Below, piece by piece: positions 1 to 5,124 of a DNA stretch of 9,768 bases (position 1 is its first letter; each line of letters begins with the position of its first letter). The notes beneath the pieces were generated by a model that saw only the letters and a program-made list of their open reading frames with translations, was not told the origin of the DNA and made no database searches. This stretch comes from Clostridiales bacterium (GTDB lineage: Bacteria > Bacillota > Clostridia > Lachnospirales > WRAX01), in the NCBI GenBank assembly GCA_031277155.1, contig JAITMW010000118.1, positions 1-9,768 of the forward strand, read 5' to 3'. The position numbers and the translations under genes were made by a program.

Positions 1-107
1 TTCTTTTGGCATCGGACGCTTCAAACTATATCACAGGCGAAGAATTTCGCGTAGACGGCGGCTGTATCGCGGGTGGTCAACCGTGGCTGTATGATACAAA
101 GTTTTAG
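1..107 (+). CDS. Short-chain dehydrogenase/reductase, C-terminal fragment
   Basis: Only the last 34 codons lie in the window. They are read in the frame whose first complete codon begins at base 3 and end at a TAG at 105-107. The peptide contains LLASDASNYITGEEFRVDGG, the typical SDR C-terminus in which a loop before the last strand is followed by 'YITGE...VDGG'. This part of the SDR fold closes the cofactor-binding core and contributes to the tetramer interface. The NAD(P) motif and the catalytic Ser-Tyr-Lys residues are outside the window, so neither substrate nor cofactor can be stated. The tail after VDGG (about 15 residues, ending DTKF) is ordinary for the family. The gene converges on the minus-strand operon. 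A ketone/alcohol reductase would fit beside CoA-transferase and condensing enzymes, but that link is inference. Confidence 0.85.
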   Translation, partial: LLASDASNYITGEEFRVDGGCIAGGQPWLYDTKF

Positions 108-150
108 GGTTTTTCTGTAGCAAATATCAAGTAATCCGGAGGCCAACAAC

Positions 151-432
151 ATGCAAACCACCCACAGCCACGCCCAAACAATGATAAAAAACATCATTAT
201 TCTTTTGGTTTAGGACATGACCGGATTATTGGCAAAATAATTAGGGTACATTTTAGTGCCGTGTATCGCTTCATCAGAAAGTGGGCCGAAGAAAACTACG
301 AGAAACCCGAACCTTCAGATGATATGATTATAATGCTTGAACTTGATGAAATGTGGCACTATCTTCATTCAAAAAACAAGATGCCGGATATGGAAGGCTT
401 ATTGTCGCAAATACCAGTTAACATGTAGCGGC
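151..432 (+). pseudogene. IS1-family-like transposase remnant (frameshifted, N-terminal part missing)
   Basis: Three reading frames have to be joined to see this. An ATG at 151, preceded by GGAGG at 137-141, opens a 20-codon peptide that stops in TAG near 211. The overlapping frame from about 192 reads through an HTH-like stretch (FSAVYRFIRKWAEENYEK) to MLELDEMWHYL. Here DEMW (345-356) matches the first catalytic aspartate region of IS1 DDE transposases. Near 375-385 the similarity moves to another frame that reads RIWKAYCRKYQL, the expected following strand (family pattern roughly W-I-W-K-A). The N-terminal zinc-finger domain and the C-terminal half with the remaining acidic residues are absent, and no terminal inverted repeats were found. 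This is a dead transposase fragment. Assignment to IS1 rests on remembered motif similarity only. Confidence 0.6.
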
Positions 433-443
433 AAGAAGGCCGC

Positions 444-457
444 CGCCGCTTGCGGCG
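444..457. repeat. Small GC-rich hairpin
   Basis: The sequence cgccgc-tt-gcggcg is a perfect 6-bp inverted repeat in an otherwise AT-rich surrounding, just after the transposase remnant loses similarity. There is no T tract directly behind it on either strand, so it is not a clear terminator. It may mark the edge of a different inserted segment. Confidence 0.5.
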
Positions 458-496
458 CATTTGCGAAGCAAGAGTTTCTCATTCAGTCGAAAGCTG

Positions 497-618
497 AAAC
501 TGCTACACTTGATACACTCCTACACTCCCGAACGCTCCTACACTAAATACACTCCTGCACAGCCCGAAAAGCCAGCAAATATGGGCTTAGTGTAGGAGTG
601 TAGGTGGTGTAGCAGTTT
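497..618. repeat. Iteron-like compound inverted repeat; terminator-like on + strand
   Basis: The arms 497-526 and 589-618 match as reverse complements at 26 of 30 positions: 12 bp (aaactgctacac), 4 mismatches, then 14 bp (tacactcctacact). The unit tacactcc occurs directly at 513, 521 and 548, with a related tacact at 539, and inverted at 595-602. The right arm can therefore also pair with a second left copy, ctcctacactaa at 535-546 with 587-598. A short inner pair agccc/gggct (561-565/583-587) closes the loop. The right arm runs into TTTTTT at 616-621, so a + strand transcript would resemble an intrinsic terminator with an unusually long loop. It lies just beyond the ends of the SDR/transposase remnant on one side and the serine hydrolase on the other. 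It could be a bidirectional transcription barrier, a MITE-like repeat or protein-binding iterons; the sequence alone does not decide. Confidence 0.75.
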
Positions 619-676
619 TTTGTTGTTTTCACTTTTCTACGTTAAATGTTACATAGCTGTTAGAGCGGGGTTATGC

Positions 677-1675
677 TTATACTGTACACAGTGTGCCACG
701 TACTTCACTATGTATATCCCAAATATCATCGCCAAAGTTACTCACTGCACATATGAAGACTCCATCACAATAAGAAGTCATGAAGCTAACGCCTGGGTCT
801 GAGCCTTGAAAAAATGGAATGTTATTATCATCGCCACCTAACCAAAACCCATATCCGTAGGCCTCTTTCTCTTCGGTATTCTCCGCATGTAGTGATGTCA
901 TTTCTTTAACGGTGTTTTTGCTAACAACCACACCTTCAAATAAACGAGTCCAAAACCGCTCCACATCTTCTACCGTTGTAAAACATCCGCCCGCACCGCT
1001 TCCTTTTGCTTCAATGCTGAAAATATTCGTGTAGTATTCGCCCCTTTCTTCATCGTGAATATAGGCGTTTGCGCAGTTTGGCGGCAAGCGGTCTAATTCG
1101 TAATAACCGGTATTTACCATGCCGCATGGCTCAAAAACTGAATTAAGAAGATATTCATCGAAAGGGACACCGGTAACGCTTTCAATTATAAGCCCCAAAA
1201 CAACATAGCCGGTATTGTTATATTGGAATCTTTCACCGGGTGCATACATCATAGGCTTATCAATAAACAAAGGCATTAAATCGGTAGAACGCCGAAATTT
1301 GTAGCTAGGGTTCTCTGACCACAGTTCTGCATAATCGTCCATTACAGCCTCATCAAAATAATCGGGAATGCCCGATGTGTGGTTGAGGAGTTGCTTGACC
1401 GTTATGTCTTTAGCGATTTCTCGTAAGTCAAAGTCAAGCAAGTCGCCTATTTTGCTTTCTAAGGATAACATCCCGTCCTCTATCAGTTTCATAATTCCTA
1501 CTGCCACAAAAGCCTTTCCGGCAGAAGCCGTACCAAACTTTGTATCTGTTTGATTGGGTCTTTTGTTTGATAAATCTGCATAACCGTAGGCTTTTTTGAA
1601 AATAGCTTCGCTATTTTTACTAACGGAAACAACGCCGTTAAAACCGTTTTCTATCAGATTCTCGATTTTTTTCAT
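677..1675 (-). CDS. Serine hydrolase, beta-lactamase (class C/PBP-like) family
   Basis: A 332-residue protein of the serine beta-lactamase-like/penicillin-binding superfamily, usual in length for its single-domain members. The nucleophile motif is SAGK at residues 51-54 (SxxK), the Y-N-N motif is at 152-154 (YxN), and the family's HTSGIPDY element is at 99-106. The third motif, normally KTG or HxG, is replaced by GSDPGVS at about 291-297, as in many esterase/peptidase-like members, so true beta-lactamase activity is doubtful. There is no signal peptide or membrane segment, which suggests a cytoplasmic hydrolase. The start is the ATG at 1675, because a GGAGTGGAG ribosome site precedes it and an extended -10 promoter lies farther upstream. 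The longer open frame to 1777 would run over that promoter. The gene is AT-richer than the operon behind it and is transcribed separately. Substrate unknown. Confidence 0.85.
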   Translation of the reverse strand: MKKIENLIENGFNGVVSVSKNSEAIFKKAYGYADLSNKRPNQTDTKFGTASAGKAFVAVGIMKLIEDGMLSLESKIGDLLDFDLREIAKDITVKQLLNHTSGIPDYFDEAVMDDYAELWSENPSYKFRRSTDLMPLFIDKPMMYAPGERFQYNNTGYVVLGLIIESVTGVPFDEYLLNSVFEPCGMVNTGYYELDRLPPNCANAYIHDEERGEYYTNIFSIEAKGSGAGGCFTTVEDVERFWTRLFEGVVVSKNTVKEMTSLHAENTEEKEAYGYGFWLGGDDNNIPFFQGSDPGVSFMTSYCDGVFICAVSNFGDDIWDIHSEVRGTLCTV

Positions 1676-1679
1676 GCTT

Positions 1680-1688
1680 CTCCACTCC
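1680..1688 (-). promoter_or_regulatory. Ribosome binding site of the serine hydrolase
   Basis: On the minus strand it reads ggagtggag, two overlapping GGAG cores 4 and 9 bases before the ATG at 1675. It fixes the start at that ATG rather than at the longer open frame. Confidence 0.75.
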
Positions 1689-1753
1689 AAAAATATAAAT
1701 TTACCTGCCCTTATGGGTAAGTCCCGCCAATGCGAAAAAATATTTCTTAACTG

Positions 1754-1782
1754 ATTATACCATTGCAGGGCTGCCAAAACAA
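1754..1782 (-). promoter_or_regulatory. Sigma-A type promoter with extended -10, serine hydrolase
   Basis: On the minus strand, a perfect TATAAT (1754-1759) is preceded by TGG, giving the TGn extended -10 element. At 17 bp upstream lies TTGTTT (1777-1782), a 3-of-6 match to TTGACA. An extended -10 tolerates such a weak -35. The predicted transcript would start near 1747 and carry a leader of about 70 bases before the ATG at 1675. Confidence 0.65.
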
Positions 1783-1796
1783 CGAAAATATTTTCG
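1783..1796. promoter_or_regulatory. 14-bp perfect palindrome abutting the -35; candidate operator
   Basis: The sequence cgaaaatattttcg is its own reverse complement and lies directly against the -35 hexamer of the serine hydrolase promoter. A dimeric regulator bound here would contact RNA polymerase. Its AT-rich centre means that chance cannot be excluded. No regulator gene is visible in the window. Confidence 0.4.
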
Positions 1797-1880
1797 ATTC
1801 ATATTCTTGATTCCCACCCACTCAAAAAAATCCTTTTACATACTTGACAAAGCAATTCTTATGGGCTCTACTTCATTGAT

Positions 1881-1906
1881 TGCGAACTTTTAAAAAAGTT
1901 CTTGCA
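1881..1906 (-). terminator. Weak hairpin after the operon's last gene, possible terminator
   Basis: About 25 bases beyond the KAS-A stop, gaactttt/aaaagttc form an 8-bp stem at 1884-1901. It is extended by tgc/gca with a 2-base bulge. The stem is AT-rich and has no T tract behind it on the minus strand, so it is a poor intrinsic terminator. It is the only candidate end for the operon transcript in this gap (1676-1929). Confidence 0.3.
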
Positions 1907-1929
1907 TTAAAACATGCTTTTTCGACAGA

Positions 1930-2955
1930 TTAAAATCCATCATAAACACCCCACTTTATAACATTTGCTGCCCAAGTATAACCGATGCCGGCGGCAAGCA
2001 TGACAATATTTTCACATTCTCTTATTCTGCCTTGCTTCAACGCAAGTTGCAAGGACAAAATTTGGTCCAGCTGTCCCAGATGCCCATAATTTTCCAGATA
2101 TATGCTTTGCTCCCCGGTCAGACCATTTTCAGCCAAAAAAGCCTCATGTGCCGAGCGTTTGAAATGCAAAATGGCCAGATAGTCAATCTTTTTTGGGATG
2201 CCGGATTTTTCAAAGGCCCTGTCGATGCACATCGCCCAATTTTTCATGGAAACTTCCTTCAGCCTGTCCTTCATGATGCCCGGCTCCATCACCTTCAGCA
2301 CAAAATGCCGCGCGATATTTTCCGTTGTCACGGGATTTGCCGTCCCACCAACCTCCACGCCCGCCGCACGGGCAAGCAGACCATCCGAGATGATATGGCT
2401 GCCCAGCACAAGGTTTTTGCCCAGATTTTTTCGTAAAATCATGGCGCCGCCCCCCGCGGCAAGGTCATATACAAACGAAAGCTCTTTATCTTCATAATCA
2501 ATAAGGTCGCTGTTGCGATAGCCCCCCGCAATCAGCACGGTGCGCACGTCCTCATCCGCCATCATGATGTCCTTGGCGATTTTTATCGCCGCGACACAGG
2601 TGCAGCACCTGTTTTGCACGTCAATGCCCCAGGCGTTTGCCGCGCCAATCTCTTTTATGATATAGTTTGCCGATGTGGTCAACGGATATTCTTTCCATTC
2701 CTCTGTGATGCACAGCACAATGTCAACCTCTGCGGCATCAATTCCGGCGTCTTCAAGGGCCCGCGCAGCGGCATAAACCCCCATCTGCTGCGCGCCGTCG
2801 CCGTCGCCGGGCATGGTTTTTTGCACAATGCCCAATTTTTGCACAATGGCCGCTTCTGACCAAACGCCCTTTGTCGCCTCCGAAATTTCCTTGGCTGTCA
2901 TGACATTTTTTGGAAGATATACCCCAAGGCCCATGATTCCAACATGGTTTCGCAT
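1930..2955 (-). CDS. KASIII/FabH-like 3-oxoacyl synthase family protein (KAS-A)
   Basis: A 341-residue thiolase-fold condensing enzyme of the beta-ketoacyl synthase III group. The N-terminal strand MRNHVGIMGLGVYLP is typical of FabH-like proteins. The acyl-accepting cysteine is probably Cys117 in NRCCTCV (Cys118 and Cys120 are also there). His264 in AILHF and Asn289 in YLENYGH complete a Cys-His-Asn triad. A glycine-rich C-terminal strand lies around AAGIGYTWAA (321-330). Members condense an acyl-CoA with malonyl-ACP/CoA or another acyl acceptor, or transfer or cleave acyl groups. With no ACP or fatty-acid gene nearby, a dedicated pathway acting on CoA esters is more likely than FabH itself. 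The start is the ATG at 2955, with GGAGG 8 bases upstream; an upstream in-frame start would overlap the preceding gene. It is the last gene of the operon, 20 bases after the hydrolase and paralogous to KAS-B. Confidence 0.85.
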   Translation of the reverse strand: MRNHVGIMGLGVYLPKNVMTAKEISEATKGVWSEAAIVQKLGIVQKTMPGDGDGAQQMGVYAAARALEDAGIDAAEVDIVLCITEEWKEYPLTTSANYIIKEIGAANAWGIDVQNRCCTCVAAIKIAKDIMMADEDVRTVLIAGGYRNSDLIDYEDKELSFVYDLAAGGGAMILRKNLGKNLVLGSHIISDGLLARAAGVEVGGTANPVTTENIARHFVLKVMEPGIMKDRLKEVSMKNWAMCIDRAFEKSGIPKKIDYLAILHFKRSAHEAFLAENGLTGEQSIYLENYGHLGQLDQILSLQLALKQGRIRECENIVMLAAGIGYTWAANVIKWGVYDGF

Positions 2956-2963
2956 TTTGAATT

Positions 2964-2968
2964 CCTCC
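2964..2968 (-). promoter_or_regulatory. Ribosome binding site of KAS-A
   Basis: GGAGG on the minus strand, 8 bases before the ATG at 2955. It lies in the short gap after the hydrolase stop and decides this start over the 14-codon-longer frame. Confidence 0.75.
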
Positions 2969-2975
2969 GTCAAGT

Positions 2976-3782
2976 TCACAATACTGTGCTTACGCAATTG
3001 ATAAAACCAACCGGCAAAGACGTGAAAACATCGGGCTGCTCGTACATTGCGGCATGGCCGCAGCCCTCTATAATCACAAGTTTGGCACCCGGGATGCGCT
3101 CATAAATATATTTTTGCTGGGGCAGCGGCGTGAGATAATCCTCATTTCCGCCCACAATCAGCGTTTTGGCCACAATGTTCTCCAGCCCGTCACGCACATC
3201 ATGGGTGGCCGCGCTGTCAATCAGCCTGTCCATGGCATCCAAAAAATCCTGATTGTTAAACACATGCTGCGTTAAAAAATCCTTGCGCGCGCTCATCCAA
3301 TTCAAATTTTGATTGTAAAAATCCGTAGAATATATAATGGGAATTGTGGCGTGATAATATGCCTCCGGCGACACGCGCGCCAGCTGCCAGCTTTTGCCAA
3401 TGTCCGCCAGCCAAGGCGACGTGTATGGCACACAATTAAACAGCACCATTTTGTCAACATGCCGCGGATATTTAAGCGCAAAATTCATCGCGACAGATGC
3501 CCCGTATGAAATGCCCACAAGGCTGGTGCTGTCGATTTTCAGCGCATCCAGCACGCATTTTACAACATCGGCCTGTATGGTGATATCATAGGCCTCTGCC
3601 ATACGGCTGGACTGCCCCTGGTCCAGCAAATCCAGCAAAATCAGCGTATTTTGCGCGGACAGGGCGGGGATGAAGGGCTTCCAGCTGGGTGTTGACATCA
3701 TTATGCCGTTTAGCACCACAATGGGCGCACCCTCGCCGTGACATTCCACATAAATTTGCTTGTCCTCAAAGGGAATTAGCAT
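2976..3782 (-). CDS. Alpha/beta hydrolase
   Basis: A 268-residue soluble alpha/beta-hydrolase-fold protein, normal in length, with no signal peptide. The nucleophile elbow is GISYGAS with Ser92 (G-x-S-x-G), the acid is Asp215 in GGNEDYLTP, and the base is His243 in EGCGHAAMYE, a full Ser-Asp-His triad. The oxyanion-hole region is VVLNGIMMS near 25-30 and the LDLLDQGQSS strand-loop follows. This pattern resembles MenH/enol-lactonase/C-C-bond hydrolase relatives. Possible roles are hydrolysis of a thioester, a lactone or a beta-diketone in the pathway served by the two FabH-like enzymes; the choice is inference. The start is the ATG at 3782, with AAAGGAG 8 bases away. A GTG at 3788 would sit too close to that site. 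The gene follows a terminator directly and ends 20 bases before KAS-A. Confidence 0.87.
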   Translation of the reverse strand: MLIPFEDKQIYVECHGEGAPIVVLNGIMMSTPSWKPFIPALSAQNTLILLDLLDQGQSSRMAEAYDITIQADVVKCVLDALKIDSTSLVGISYGASVAMNFALKYPRHVDKMVLFNCVPYTSPWLADIGKSWQLARVSPEAYYHATIPIIYSTDFYNQNLNWMSARKDFLTQHVFNNQDFLDAMDRLIDSAATHDVRDGLENIVAKTLIVGGNEDYLTPLPQQKYIYERIPGAKLVIIEGCGHAAMYEQPDVFTSLPVGFINCVSTVL

Positions 3783-3790
3783 AACCACAT

Positions 3791-3797
3791 CTCCTTT
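3791..3797 (-). promoter_or_regulatory. Ribosome binding site of the alpha/beta hydrolase
   Basis: AAAGGAG on the minus strand, 8 bases before the ATG at 3782 and only 3 bases after the T tract of the upstream terminator (3801-3806). No promoter fits between the two. Confidence 0.8.
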
Positions 3798-3800
3798 CGG

Positions 3801-3839
3801 AAAAAAGCCTGCGTAACCCCCTCAGGAATCACGCAGGCT
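3801..3839 (-). terminator. Strong intrinsic terminator or attenuator inside the operon
   Basis: On the minus strand a perfect 9-bp GC-rich stem, agcctgcgt/acgcaggct (3831-3839 and 3806-3814), encloses a 16-base loop. Six T residues (3801-3806) follow at once. It begins 12 bases after the stop codon of the substrate-binding protein gene. Its position after the transporter/activation genes and before the hydrolase and KAS-A suggests partial read-through, giving lower expression of those two, or a regulated attenuator. Confidence 0.85.
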
Positions 3840-3851
3840 GAAGGTTTTAAA

Positions 3852-5078
3852 TTATGGTCTGTTCATAAGCGGCGGCACAATTTCGTTTGCAGGGATGGTG
3901 CGCACATATCTGGGCACCATATGGTCAACGCCGGGCACATATGTAAATTCGATTTCAAAAAGCGGCTGCATTGCCTGATGGTCCTCGGCGCGGAAATAGC
4001 GCATACCCGTCGGCGAATTAAATTCCATGCCGCGCATGGTTTCAATCAGCAGGCGAGAATCCGTGTCGCCGCCCGTCAGCTCCAGCGCGGTGATGATGGC
4101 GGAAGCTGCGGCAAAGCCGCCCGATGTGAAGATGTCGGTTGGTATGCCATGCTCTTCCCAGTGCCTCTCTATCATCCATTCGTTCATAGGCTCGTTTTGC
4201 GGCAAGTCGGGATAATACACACAAAAGCCAAAGCCGCCCATTTGGCCAAGCTCTAACATGCCTTGAAGCGCGGCAAGCTCAGGCGCGCCCGTGATGATTG
4301 TGATGCCGGCACCTTCCATATCCAGCTCCATCAGCTGCATCCAAGGATTGTTTGCTCCAGCCCAAATCACATAGAGATAATCCGGCGCAAGCTCTCTAAG
4401 ACGTAGGATAAACGGGCTGAAATCGGTAGCGGCCGGCGGCGCAAATTCGGCTTGCACAAATTCAAAGCCATGGGCCTCAACAGCAGGGATAAACGGGTCC
4501 ACCATGCTGAATCCAAAAGTAGAGTCCGGTGCCAGAGCGGCCACTGTTCTGCCGCCGCCGGGATGATGGTTTGCAAGCACAGCCGCCAAAGCCAAAGCGT
4601 CTTGACCGGAAGTTCTGCCTGTGCGGAAGACGAATTCGTTCCAGTTTGGATAGGTGATGATAAGGTCAGAGGCGGCGGGCTCTATAACAGCCACCGTTTC
4701 AAACTCCTCAAACAGCGCAAGGCTGGCCAAGGCATCGCCGGAGGCTGCAAAGCCCGTCACAATGTCAACATTGTGGTTTTCCAGCATTACTAGAGTTCTC
4801 TCGCGGGCCACCTCGGGCGTGGTCGTGGTGTCTTCCCAGATAACTTCAATGTCGCGGCCCGCAACCTGCATTGTGCCGTCCGTCATATATTCCAGACCAA
4901 GATAGAAACCGCGCTAGAATTGTTCTCCATAATCTTGCAGCGCGCCGCTAAGTGACGTAATCGCGCCAATTCTGATGGGGCCGTCGCCATAGCCGTCGCC
5001 GTTGCCGCAGGACGCAAGCAGCGACACAGCCAAAATCAGCATCATTGCCAATAAAATGCCTTTCGTAATTCTTTTCAA
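3852..5078 (-). pseudogene. Liv-type ABC substrate-binding lipoprotein, interrupted by in-frame TAG
   Basis: The full frame is 408 codons, the usual length for a LivJ/LivK-type binding protein. It begins at TTG 5078 with a lipoprotein signal: KRITK, a hydrophobic core, then the lipobox LASC with Cys24 as the lipidation site. The mature part starts with IRIGAITSLSGALQDYGEQF, the first strand of a type I periplasmic binding fold. At codon 55 (4914-4916) a TAG interrupts it; the same frame then continues without damage (RGFYLGLEYM...) to a TAA at 3852. Later conserved parts include VDIVTGFAASGDALAS, FRTGRTSGQDA and GGFAAASAI. Family knowledge suggests Gln (CAG) at this place, so a single C-to-T change explains the stop. 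An ATG at 4886 could reinitiate, giving 344 residues but no export signal. The gene would capture the ligand for the LivH/LivM/LivF importer. The choices are a recent null mutation, suppression or a sequence error. Confidence 0.85.
4914..4916 (-). other. In-frame amber codon in the binding-protein gene
   Basis: TAG on the minus strand, between ...YGEQF and RGFYLG..., in a frame otherwise open from 5078 to 3854. Reading it as sense restores a continuous binding-protein fold. TAG also serves as a normal terminal stop for the livF-like gene (9419-9421) and the SDR gene (105-107), which argues against genome-wide reassignment. Confidence 0.9.
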
Positions 5079-5088
5079 TTTCTCCACT

Positions 5089-5095
5089 CTCCTTT
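5089..5095 (-). promoter_or_regulatory. Ribosome binding site of the substrate-binding protein
   Basis: AAAGGAG on the minus strand, 10 bases before the TTG at 5078. An in-frame GTG at 5087 lies only one base from it and is too close. No ATG is available before the signal peptide, so TTG is the likely start. Confidence 0.6.
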
Positions 5096-5124
5096 TATTT
5101 TGTTAAATTTGGTCGGGTTTGACA

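Larger units (their letters stand above)
108..676. other. Gene-poor stretch between SDR end and serine hydrolase end
   Basis: This stretch holds no intact gene. From left to right it contains a broken IS1-like transposase remnant, a small GC-rich hairpin and a large iteron-like inverted repeat, followed by about 55 bases (622-676) in which nothing was recognised. The short open frames seen here are shadows or fragments of the remnant. Confidence 0.6.

Noticed and set aside
337..546. 69-codon plus-strand open frame as a small gene
   Set aside because: Its middle part carries the frameshifted continuation of the transposase remnant (RIWKAYCR) and its end runs into the repeat arm. It is a decay product, not an independent gene.
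1676..1777. N-terminal extension of the serine hydrolase to 1777
   Set aside because: The extra 34 residues match no family N-terminus and would cover the -10 element. A good ribosome site directly precedes the ATG at 1675.
1844..1872. Plus-strand promoter-like TTGACA with TCTACT 17 bp downstream
   Set aside because: The -10 is weak and no plus-strand gene follows; the next coding regions are all on the minus strand.
1930..3782. OleABCD-type head-to-head hydrocarbon pathway (thiolase + alpha/beta hydrolase + SDR)
   Set aside because: OleB-type hydrolases use an Asp nucleophile in a haloalkane-dehalogenase-like fold, whereas this one has Ser in GISYG. No OleC-like ligase is present and two FabH-like proteins occur instead.
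4914..4916. Genome-wide reassignment of TAG to a sense codon
   Set aside because: The livF-like gene ends with TAG exactly at the family's usual C-terminus and the SDR gene also ends with TAG, so TAG works as a stop here. Local suppression remains possible but not general recoding.
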